Shown piece by piece: positions 31,744 to 40,350 of a stretch of 64,000 nt of DNA. Where the stretch lies: positions 4,428 through 68,427 of the forward strand of contig NZ_BAAARY010000018.1 of the NCBI RefSeq assembly GCF_039532605.1, given 5' to 3'. This DNA is from Pilimelia columellifera. Its GTDB lineage: Bacteria; Actinomycetota; Actinomycetes; Mycobacteriales; Micromonosporaceae. Under the pieces are notes generated by a model. The model was not told the DNA's origin and did not search any database. It saw only the letters and a program-made list of their open reading frames with translations. The translations under genes were made by a program, and so were the position numbers. Numbering within the stretch: position 1 is the first letter of the stretch; every line of letters starts with the position of its first letter.

Positions 31744-33332
31744 CTGCGGAGAGCGGGGACGCCGCGCCGGACACGACTGCCGGCAAGATCAAAGACCTGA
31801 ACGATCGTACGATGGAAGCCGAGCGCAACGGAGGTGCGGCAGCCGTTCCCCGCCAGCGTGCTCAGGGCCGCGGCACCGCGCGCGAACGCATTGCCGGGCT
31901 GCTCGACCCGGGCTCCTTTATGGAGATTGGTGCCCTCGTGGCGCACCGCAGCCCCGCCCCCGGCATGGCTGCCAAGCACCCGGCCGGTGACGGGGTGGTC
32001 ACCGGCACCGGCACGGTCGACGGCCGCCCGGTCGTCGTCTACAGCCAGGACGCCACGGTCTTCGGCGGTTCGGCTGGCGAGGCGGGAGGGGAGAAGATCC
32101 TCAAGGCGATGGACCTCGCCGTACGCGTCGGCTGCCCAATCGTGGGCATCAACGACGGCGGGGGAGCGCGGATTCCCGAAGGCGTCGTCGCGCTGCGCAT
32201 CTACGGCGAGATCTTCATGCGCAACGTGGCGGCCTCCGGCGTCGTACCGCAGATCTCCCTGATCATGGGTCCGTGTGCGGGCGGCGCCGTGTACTCCCCG
32301 GCGCTGACCGACTTCACGGTCATGGTCGACCGGACCAGCCACATGTTCATCACGGGACCAGGCATCGTCCGGGCCGCCACCGGCCAGGAGATCGACTTGG
32401 AGGATCTCGGCGGTGGCCGGCTGCACAACACGCGTACGGGGGTGGCGCACCACCTCGCCGCCGACGAACCCGCCGCACTCGACTACGTCCAGAAGCTGCT
32501 GAGTCATCTGCCGGGCAACAATCGGGAGCGGCCGCCGTCGGTGCCGGGCGCCCAGGTGGCGGGCGAGCCCACGGCCGCAGACCTCGAACTCGACACGCTC
32601 ATCCCGGACTTGTCACGCCGGGCTTACGACGTGCGGGAGATCCTGGCCAGGGTCCTCGACGACGGCGCGGTGCTGGAGGTCCAGCCGCTGTTCGCACCGA
32701 ACATCGTGTGCGGTTTCGGCCGGGTGGACGGCCGCAGCGTCGGCGTGGTCGCCAACCAGCCGGCCCGGTTCGCCGGGGCGTTGAATATCGACGCGTCCGA
32801 GAAGGCCGCCCGGTTCGTGCGGACCTGCGACGCGTTCAACGTGCCTGTATTGACCTTCGTCGACGTGCCGGGATTCCTGCCCGGCACCGACCAGGAGTGG
32901 AACGGGCTCATCCGCCGCGGCGCCAAACTGATCTACGCTTATGCCGAGGCCACTGTTCCCAAGATCACAGTGATTACCCGGAAGGCGTACGGAGGCGCGT
33001 ACGGGGTCATGGGCTCCAAGCACCTCGGCGCCGACGTCAACCTCGCGTGGCCGACCGCCCAGATCGCGGTGACCGGGGCGTCCGGCGCGGTCAGCGTCCT
33101 CAACCGGGTCGAGCTGGCGGAACTCGGCGAGGCGGAACGGGCCGCCCGCCGCGCCGAGCTGGAGCGGGAGTACGAGGAACTCGCCAACCCCTACCAGGCG
33201 GCCGGTCGTGGCTACGTGGACGCGGTCATCCCGCCGTCGCACACCCGCGGCCACCTGAGCCGGGCGCTGCGCCAGCTGGACGGCAAGCGGGTCGCCACCC
33301 CGGACCGCAAGCACGGAAACATCCCGCTCTGA
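31737..33332 (+). CDS. Acyl-CoA carboxylase beta subunit (propionyl-CoA carboxyltransferase type)
   Basis: 531 residues from GTG 31737, overlapping the SDR stop. Two crotonase-like halves are clear: an N-terminal half with GRGTARERIAGLLDPGSFME, GINDGGGARIPEGVVALRIY and GPCAGGAVYSPALTDFTVMV, and a C-terminal half with FGRVDGRSVGVVANQPARFA, FVDVPGFLPGTDQEWNGLIR and TRKAYGGAYGVMGSKHLGAD. This is the carboxyltransferase that makes methylmalonyl-CoA (or a related extender) with a separate biotin-carrying alpha subunit, which is not in the window. Four of the six extension modules use methylmalonyl-CoA, so precursor supply is the likely role. Confidence 0.9.
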   Translation: MLTAESGDAAPDTTAGKIKDLNDRTMEAERNGGAAAVPRQRAQGRGTARERIAGLLDPGSFMEIGALVAHRSPAPGMAAKHPAGDGVVTGTGTVDGRPVVVYSQDATVFGGSAGEAGGEKILKAMDLAVRVGCPIVGINDGGGARIPEGVVALRIYGEIFMRNVAASGVVPQISLIMGPCAGGAVYSPALTDFTVMVDRTSHMFITGPGIVRAATGQEIDLEDLGGGRLHNTRTGVAHHLAADEPAALDYVQKLLSHLPGNNRERPPSVPGAQVAGEPTAADLELDTLIPDLSRRAYDVREILARVLDDGAVLEVQPLFAPNIVCGFGRVDGRSVGVVANQPARFAGALNIDASEKAARFVRTCDAFNVPVLTFVDVPGFLPGTDQEWNGLIRRGAKLIYAYAEATVPKITVITRKAYGGAYGVMGSKHLGADVNLAWPTAQIAVTGASGAVSVLNRVELAELGEAERAARRAELEREYEELANPYQAAGRGYVDAVIPPSHTRGHLSRALRQLDGKRVATPDRKHGNIPL

Positions 33333-33360
33333 GCCCGCCGCCCACGGACCGGCGGCGGGC
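33333..33360. terminator. Bidirectional hairpin between convergent genes
   Basis: A perfect 10-bp stem, GCCCGCCGCC/GGCGGCGGGC, with an 8-base loop fills the 36-base gap between the carboxylase (plus) and acyl-CoA dehydrogenase (minus) stop codons. It has no T-tract. Confidence 0.65.
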
Positions 33361-33368
33361 AGAGCGGC

Positions 33369-34565
33369 TCAGCGGAACGCGGAGATCCCGGTCACCGCGC
33401 GACCGATGATTAGCTGGTGGACCTCCTCGGTGCCCTCGACCGTCAGCACCGCGTCGAGGTTGGCCAGGTGCCGGGCGACCGGGTGGGCGAGGGTGATGCC
33501 GTTCGCCCCCAGGATCGTCCGGGCGGCGCGCGCCACCTCGATCGCCGAGCGCGCGTTGGCCAGCTTGCCGAGGCTGATCTGTTCGGGGGTCAGTGTTCCG
33601 TCCCGCTTGAGCTGAGCCAGCCGGAGCGCGGTGAGCCCGGCGTACGTCAGCTCGACGACCATGGTGGCGAGCTTGCGCTGAGTCAGCTGGAACCCGGCGA
33701 TCGGCCGTCCGAACTGCCGGCGCCGGCCCGCGTACCGCAGGGCGGCCGTGTAGCAGGTGCGGGCGGCACCGGCCAGACCCCAGACGATGCCGAAGCGGGC
33801 CTCGTTGAGGCAGGACAGCGGCGCCTTGAGACCGCGAGCCAGCGGCAGCATGGCCGAGGCGGGCACCCGTACGTTCTCCAGGCGCAGGTTCGTCGAGACC
33901 GACGCGCGCAGCGAGAGTTTGTCCCGGATCTCGGTCGCGGTGTAGCCCGGCGCCGACGTGGGCATTAGGAAGCCGCGCGGGCCCCGCTCGGTGCCGGCCC
34001 AGATGATCGCGACGTCGGCGATCGTGCCGTTGGACATCCAGGCCTTGGTCCCGTCGATCACCCAGTCGCCGCCGTCGCGGCGGGCCACCGTGCGCATCGA
34101 TGACGGATCGGAACCGGACTCCGGCTCGGTCAGCCCGAAACAGCCCAGGGCGTCGCCGGATGCCATGCCGGGCAGCCATTCCCGGCGCTGGTCCTCGTCG
34201 CCCCAGCGGTGGATGGCGTACATGGCCAGGCAGCTCTGCACCGACAGGAAGCTGCGCAGGCCGGAATCCACGGCCTCCAGTTCCCGGCACGCCACGCCGT
34301 ATGCCGCCGGCGAGGCGTTCGCGCACCCGTAACCGTCGAGCTGCATGCCGAGAACGCCGAGGCCGCCGAGTTCCTTGGCGATCTGCCGGGGTAGTTCGCC
34401 GCTCTGGTACCAGTCGTCGACCCGGGGCAGGAAATGCTCGGTGGCGTAGGCGCGTACGGTGTCGCGCACCGAGCACTCGGCGTCGTCGAGTTGATCGTCC
34501 AAGGCGAGGAAGTCGTCGTTGTCCACCACGTCAGACTCGCGCCGGGAAGCACTCGCGACAATCAC
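33369..34565 (-). CDS. Acyl-CoA dehydrogenase, glutaryl-CoA dehydrogenase-like
   Basis: 398 residues from GTG 34565, which overlaps the LuxR stop as GTGA. FAD and substrate motifs: LGCFGLTEPESGSDPSSMRT, WVIDGTKAWMSNGTIADVAI, CLNEARFGIVWGLAGAA and RRQFGRPIAGFQLTQRKLA. The C-terminal signature TVEGTEEVHQLIIGRAVTG places the catalytic Glu where glutaryl-CoA and short-chain dehydrogenases have it. The family oxidises the alpha-beta bond of an acyl-CoA and passes electrons to ETF. Being cotranslated with the regulator and facing the carboxylase gene, it may shape an extender or acyl precursor. The substrate is not predictable. Confidence 0.88.
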   Translation of the reverse strand: MIVASASRRESDVVDNDDFLALDDQLDDAECSVRDTVRAYATEHFLPRVDDWYQSGELPRQIAKELGGLGVLGMQLDGYGCANASPAAYGVACRELEAVDSGLRSFLSVQSCLAMYAIHRWGDEDQRREWLPGMASGDALGCFGLTEPESGSDPSSMRTVARRDGGDWVIDGTKAWMSNGTIADVAIIWAGTERGPRGFLMPTSAPGYTATEIRDKLSLRASVSTNLRLENVRVPASAMLPLARGLKAPLSCLNEARFGIVWGLAGAARTCYTAALRYAGRRRQFGRPIAGFQLTQRKLATMVVELTYAGLTALRLAQLKRDGTLTPEQISLGKLANARSAIEVARAARTILGANGITLAHPVARHLANLDAVLTVEGTEEVHQLIIGRAVTGISAFR

Positions 34566-35893
34566 CGAACTCGATAGTCGTCACCGGTCCGATGGCGTCG
34601 TGGGTCAGCGCCTCGCGGTTTGCTCCAGGTGCTGGCCAGTTCGACCCGGGAGCTGACGTCGAGCTTTCGAAACACTTTCCTTAGGTGGAAGGCTACCGTG
34701 TGCGTGGAGATGAACAGCTGCCGTCCCACCCTCGCGTTGGTGAGGCCCCGGCTGACCAGCTCGGCCACGGCGAACTCGGTGTCGGTGAGCGGGCCCGCGC
34801 TGGTGCCGGCCCGCCCGCTCAGCCGGGGCACCTGCCGACGGCGTACGCCCAGGTCGCGCAGCTTGCTGTTGACTCGGAACATGTCGCGCGATGCCCCGAT
34901 AGCGAGGTAGTCGTCGGTGGCCCGGCTGAGCGCCGCCACGGCAGCGTCCTGTTCGGACGGGCGGGCGGAAAGCATCAGGCCCGCGTCCTCGGCCGCCGAG
35001 GCTCGCGCCCACCTGTCCCGGGTGAGGTCCTCGGCGGTGAGGATGTGCTCGACGCTGTCGTCGAATAGCCCCGCGGCGTGCAGTGCGGAGGCGTAGAGCA
35101 GCGGATACTCGGGGTTGCACACCGAGAGACCGTGCGCGTGGAAGACAACCTGGGCGGCCAGATCACGGGCGTCCAGCTTCAGCGCGGCCCGCACCAGCCA
35201 GGCCGCGGCGGCCGGGTGGGCCACCAGTAGTTCCAGCAGCAGCCGTTCGTCGCTGGTGATCCTTTCGATGAGGTGCGCGACGCTGGCGGCGCCGTCCCGA
35301 GCCTCTAGGACCTGGGTGATGGCCCACGAGCACCGGCCCGGAATGAACCGCGTGTGCCCGAGCAGGGCGTCGTCCTTGAGCTGATCGGCGTAGGTGCCGG
35401 CGGCGTTCATGTCGCCTTGGCGCAGCGAGCTCTGGGCGAGCAGGGTACGGCCCAATGGCAGCAGGGTGCGCGCGCCTGCCCGCTCCGCCAGCGCCAGCCC
35501 GTGCTGGGCGGCGGTGACCACCTCGTCGAGCCGGCCTAGGGCGAGCGCGATCTCCGCGCGACACAACGTGGCGGCGGCGAGCAGGCGGTCGCTCGGGACG
35601 TGCGTGTCACCGGTCAGGGTGCAGGCCAGCTCCTGACTGCCCTGCGACAGATCACCGAGGCGGACGAGAACGGTGGCGTGCCACACCCGCGCGAGACGCG
35701 TTCGCTCGCGGCCGGTCGCGGTGGTGTCGTCGTCCCGGTACGCAGCCCGCCGGGCGAGCTTGAGACAGCAGTTGATCCGGCCTTCGCGCCAGGCGGCGAT
35801 GGAGGCCACGATGATCGTTTCCGTCCTGAGGATGTCTGGCACGAGGTAGTTGTCGGCGGGGCATTCTCGGAGGGATGAGACCTCTGACGTCAT
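34562..35893 (-). CDS. LuxR-family transcriptional regulator with a TPR-like helical region
   Basis: 443 residues from ATG 35893 (MTSEVSSLRECP), preceded by GAGGAA; an upstream in-frame start at 35935 is less likely. Most of the protein is alpha-helical repeats (RLLAAATLCRAEIALALGRL, ERAGARTLLPLGRTLLAQSS), as in the C-terminal part of LAL/MalT regulators. The N-terminal ATPase is missing. The HTH is C-terminal: LTDTEFAVAELVSRGLTNAR, VGRQLFISTHTVAFHLRKVF. It is transcribed divergently from the starter PKS and is the only regulator in the window, so it is the probable pathway-specific activator. Confidence 0.9.
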   Translation of the reverse strand: MTSEVSSLRECPADNYLVPDILRTETIIVASIAAWREGRINCCLKLARRAAYRDDDTTATGRERTRLARVWHATVLVRLGDLSQGSQELACTLTGDTHVPSDRLLAAATLCRAEIALALGRLDEVVTAAQHGLALAERAGARTLLPLGRTLLAQSSLRQGDMNAAGTYADQLKDDALLGHTRFIPGRCSWAITQVLEARDGAASVAHLIERITSDERLLLELLVAHPAAAAWLVRAALKLDARDLAAQVVFHAHGLSVCNPEYPLLYASALHAAGLFDDSVEHILTAEDLTRDRWARASAAEDAGLMLSARPSEQDAAVAALSRATDDYLAIGASRDMFRVNSKLRDLGVRRRQVPRLSGRAGTSAGPLTDTEFAVAELVSRGLTNARVGRQLFISTHTVAFHLRKVFRKLDVSSRVELASTWSKPRGADPRRHRTGDDYRVR

Positions 35894-36849
35894 CGTTTCC
35901 TCGATCCTCGATCTCGTGCTGTACCGGGCCGGCACCCTCGCAGGGCGCGATCGTCTCGGACGGGCGAAACGTGAATCACAACGCGGGATCGGCGACCGAG
36001 TAAGTGATCAAGGGTCTTCGGTCTCGAGTCGCCGCCCGGCCCGCCCGGCCCGCGCGGCGACCCGGGGTCGTCCGGGTCGGCGCTCGGGAACCGCGTGCGG
36101 GACGTGGGGGCAGCGGGGATTGCCCACGAGGACCTCTCTTCCCTGGCCACCCTCGGGCCTGCCGGTCGCGGCGGACCCCAGGGATGAGTCATCCGGGCGT
36201 CGCGGGAGGCTGTTTCAGACAGCGCGGAGCCACACGAAAGAACTGTCGGTCATCGACGACACGACAGTGGACGGCACAGCGCATTTTCCCCCCGCTCGTG
36301 CTCGATGTTAGTCATCATTGAGCGGCATCCGCAAGGGTCGGAGAATTCATCTACGCGGGTATCAGTCAATGGTTCGCCCTCCGTCAAGCATTTTGCGCAT
36401 CCTGGATCAGGGTGAAGCGTCCTCCCCGGGAGGTCTCAGCGCCGGAGTTTCGGTATTCGGGCATGATCGGGTAGGGCGGTGGTCGAGCGGCTATCACCCT
36501 CGTGGCTGAGTGATCCTTAGCACCAACATGGCGTAAATATAAGGTGCCAATCCGGCATATCGGCCGAGTGGGAATGTATAGGCCGATCTAAATTGATTTG
36601 CTCCATGAATATGTCCGATTAATGCGTAACTACCCGTTTGGGTGACGCGACGGCTAAGTGGAACTACCAGACCGAGGGATTCAGCCCGGTCGGACGGTGA
36701 CTAAGGTCCGGTAGGGATAAGGTGGATGCCCGCTCGCGAAATGCGATGCCGTGTTCCGGGCTATGTATTTCCGGCGGCTGCTTTCGATGTTGGGAAAGGC
36801 TGGCGCCAGTGTGCTTGGTGCCATTTTCAACGAAACGTCAGGGGCTGTG
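35894..36849. promoter_or_regulatory. Divergent control region between the LuxR gene and the starter PKS
   Basis: 956 bases with no convincing gene. The part from about 36500 to 36720 is markedly AT-richer than the rest of the window. A 7-bp inverted repeat ATCGGCC-N15-GGCCGAT lies at 36559-36587, a possible regulator site. GTAAATATAAGG at 36533-36544 resembles a -10 region. The in-frame codons 36751-36849 upstream of the chosen PKS start could be translated, but do not resemble the N-terminus of AHBA loading domains. Confidence 0.5.
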
Positions 36850-39750
36850 GTGCGTGCCGATTTAATTAAGTCCTTGTCCGTGATTTTGCCCGAGCACGCG
36901 GAGCGCCTCGGCAACAAGATCGCGTACGAGGACGACATCCGGGCCGTCACTTACGCGGAGCTCGAGGCCCGGACCGGCCGGCTCGCCGGTCACCTGATCG
37001 ACGCCGGACTGCGCCGCGGTGACCGCGTTGCGCTGTGCCTCGGCAACACGGTCGCCATGGTGGAGGGCTACATGGCCACGGTCCGCGCCGGGGGTGTCGG
37101 CGTACCCCTCAACCCTTACGCCAGCCGCCGCCAACTCGCCTTCCTGATGAGCGACAGCGGCGCCCGATTCGTGATGACCACCGCCGCCCACGCGGGCGAG
37201 TTCACGTCGGCGCCCGAGCGGCCGGTCGTGTTGGCGACCGGAACGGCCGCGGGCTGCCTCTCCTTCGATCGGCTCGCCATCACTGACCCGGCCGCGGCCG
37301 CGCCGGACGACCTCGGGCTGGACGAGATCGCCTGGATGTTCTACACCTCCGGTACGACCGGGCGGCCAAAGGGTGTGCTCTCCACCCAGCGCAACTGCTT
37401 CTGGTCGGTGGCCTCGTGCTACGTGCCGGTCCCCGGACTGTCCGTGAAGGACCGCGTTCTCTGGCCGCTGCCGCTGTTCCACAGCCTCTCCCACATTGCC
37501 TGCGTGCTGTCAGTGACCGCGGTGGGCGCCACCGCGCGGATCATCGACGGACAATCGGCCGGCGAAGTGCTCGAACTCCTGCGTACCAACCGATCGACGT
37601 TTTTGGCCGGGGTGCCCACCACGTACCACCGGCTGGTCGAGGCGCGGCAGGAGGACGACCGAGAGTTGCCCGACCTGCGGATGGCGCTCGTCGGCGGCGC
37701 GGTGACCAGGCCCGAGCTGCGGCGGGCGTTCGAGCAGTCGTTCGGGGTGCCGCTGGTCGACGCGTACGGCAGTACCGAGACCTGCGGCGCGATCACCATT
37801 AACTCGCCGGAAAGCGCCGGACCCGACGGCTCCTGCGGCCGGCCTGTCCCCGGCGTCAACGTGCTCATCGTGGACCGAGCCACCGGTGCGGAGACGGATC
37901 CCGGCGAGGAGGGCGAAGTCTGGGTACGCAGCCCAAGCGTCATGGCCGGCTACCATAATGATCCCGGGGCGACCGCCGCTGCGCTGCGCGACGGCTGGTT
38001 CCGGACCGGCGATCTGGCCAGGCGTGACGCGGCGGGTTACGTTACCATCTGCGGGCGTCTGAAGGACCTCGTCATCCGCGGCGGCGAAAACATCCATCCA
38101 GAGGCGATCGAGCCTGTACTGCGCGACGCCAGAGGAGTAGCCGACGCCGGGGTGGGCGGCATATACCACGACGTCCTTGGTGAAGTTCACGTGGCGTATG
38201 TGCGGCCGTGCCCCGACGGCCTTGAACTGCGCGCTCTTCTCGACCACTGCCGGTCCGAGCTCGCTCCCGCCGAGCTGCCCGAAGAGATCCGCGAGGTCCG
38301 AGACATCCCGCGGACAGCGTCCGGCAAGATCTCACGGCACCGCCTGGCCGCGCAGCCGTCGTGGTTGCGCTGGTCCGCGAGTGGAGAACACACTGGGTTG
38401 CTGAGCGTCGCCTGGAGGCCGCTGCCCTCGGGCGACGCCACCGGCGAGCCGGGCCAGCCGCACGACCGCACGCCGGCCTCGGACGCTTCCGCCGACCTCG
38501 CGCTCTGGACTCAGCTCGACCTCACCCCGCCCGCCGATGCTCCGACCGACCCCGTCCGCCGGGCCGCGCTCGGCCGTTGCCTGGCGCGGGAATTGGCCGA
38601 GCGAGCCGGGCGGCTCGGCGCCGACGACCGGCTCGTCGTGCTCATCCGACACGCCGTGGCGACGGGCCCGGATGACGACGCACCCGACCCCGCCCAGTTA
38701 CCGGTCTGGGAGGAGGCTCGCAGGCTGCGGCCGCGTACGGTCGGCCGGCTCGTCACTGTCGACCTCGGCCACGAGACCACCGCCCCCGAAGCGGCCACCG
38801 GCGGCGTCGAGCCGGAGATGGCTGTCCGCCGCGGCAGAGCGCTCGTGCCGCGCCTGATCCCGGTCCCGGTCGAGGACCGGCCGTGGCCGCTCACCGACCT
38901 CACCCCCGGCGGCTCGGTGGTGGTCACCGGGGCCGACACCGAGGCCGGCGCGGCCTTCGCCCAGCGGCTCGCTGCCGCCACCGGCGCCCGCACCGCGCTC
39001 GTGGTGGGTGCGGCTGTTGCGGCGGACGGCCTCGGCCCTGATGTCGAGGTGGTGACCGTCGCGCCCGGTACGGCCGGCAACCTGCGGCGCGCGCTGGACG
39101 CGCTGCCGAGGCCGGTGACTGCGGTGCTGCATGCCTCCGGTGACGCCGAGGTCGGCCACGCCCTGTACTTGGCCACCGCCGAGTTGCGTACCGCGACCTT
39201 TGTCGCCACCGGCGCGGCGGACGCCCAGACTCTGGTCCACGCCCGCCGTCGAAGAGGGCTTCCCGCAAGCTACATCGGCTGGGACGCTAGCGGGCGGCCG
39301 GAGGATCGGCTCGCCGCCCTCGATGCCGCGCTCGGTCTCGGCGTCGCCGTGCTCCTGGCGGTCCGCCCCGAGCTCCCGCCGCCCGGCGCCGATGTGCCGC
39401 CCCTGCTTCGTGAGCTCGTCACAGCCGCGCCGCGAACCGCCACGCCGGACGCCACCACCACGGCCGAGCTGCGCCGCAGCCTGACCGCGCTCGACGAGCC
39501 GCGCCGGCTCGCCCTGCTGCGCGACCTCGTCTCAGGGCACACCGGCGCGGTGCTGGGCGGCTCGGCCTGCGATGACTACGGCCGGGCGTTCCGCGACCTC
39601 GGCCTTACCTCGGCGGCCGTGGTCGAGCTGCGCAACCGGCTGACGGCGGCGACCGGTTTGGCGCTGCCCGCCACCGTCACCTTCAGCCATCCGACGATCG
39701 ACGCGCTCGCCACCCATCTGCGCGCCCAGCTACTCGGTCCGGGCGAGGCG
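36850..39750 (+). other. PKS loading module: A(AHBA)-KR*-ACP
   Basis: The A domain spans about 36850-38350. The following about 1.1 kb (38390-39470) has the size and position of a KR (VVVTGADTEAGAAFAQRLAA, then the VLHASGDAEVGHALYLATAE region) but lacks a proper GTGxLG loop, LDD and the Ser-Tyr pair, so it is dead. The ACP site reads LGLTSAAVVELRN: the pantetheinylated Ser (residue 921) is kept, but the usual Asp before it is Thr. Confidence 0.8.
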
Positions 39751-40350
39751 GCGGCGGACGCGAATGCGGCTCTAGACGCTGTCACCGTGGCTGATGACCC
39801 CATCGCGATCGTGGGTATGGCCTGCCGGCTGCCCGGCGACGTGGGCAGCCCGGCCGACCTATGGCGGCTGGTTCTGGCGGGCGGCGAGGGCATCACCGGC
39901 TTCCCCGCCGACCGCGGCTGGGACCTAGCGAACCTGTTTGACGCCGACCCCGGCCACGCCGGTACGTCATACGTCGGGCGTGGTGGTTTCCTGCCCGACG
40001 CCGCGGGATTTGACGCGGGCTTTTTCGGCATCGCCCCGCGTGAGGCCCTGGCCATGGACCCGCAGCAGAGGCTCCTGCTGGAGACTTCGTGGGAGGCACT
40101 CGAACACGCCGGCCTGGACCCGGCCACGCTACGCGGCACCGACGTCGCCGTCTTCGCCGGTGTGATGGGGCACGGCCCGGCCCCGGACGGGCAGCTGCCG
40201 TCCGACCTCGAAGGCTTCCTGACCACCGGTACGGCCGCCAGCGTGGCGTCGGGGCGGGTGTCGTACGTGTTCGGCTTCGAGGGCCCGGCGGTGACGGTCG
40301 ACACGGCGTGTTCGTCGTCGCTGGTGGCGATTCACCTGGCGGCGCAGGCG
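36850..40350 (+). CDS. rifA: Starter type I PKS (RifA-like), 5' part up to a frameshift in KS1
   Basis: The start is GTG 36850 (VRADLIKSLSVILPEHAERL), where AHBA loading ligases normally begin, with AGGGGC just upstream; the frame is open back to 36751. The adenylation domain has FYTSGTTGRPKGVLSTQRN, DAYGSTETCG, GWFRTGDLARRDAAGY and TASGKISRHRL (Lys493); it activates AHBA as the acyl-adenylate. A degenerate KR-like segment and an ACP (Ser921) complete the loading module. KS1 follows (EPIAIVGMACR-type start near 39794, active-site Cys1154 in DTACSSS). The reading frame is lost after codon 40348-40350, where about 53 bases are missing, and runs on without meaning to a stop at 41013. The gene truly continues in the frame starting at 40352. 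Confidence 0.88.

Noticed and set aside
35850..36311. Small open frames in the divergent control region
   Set aside because: No ribosome-binding site, biased composition and no family resemblance, so treated as non-coding.
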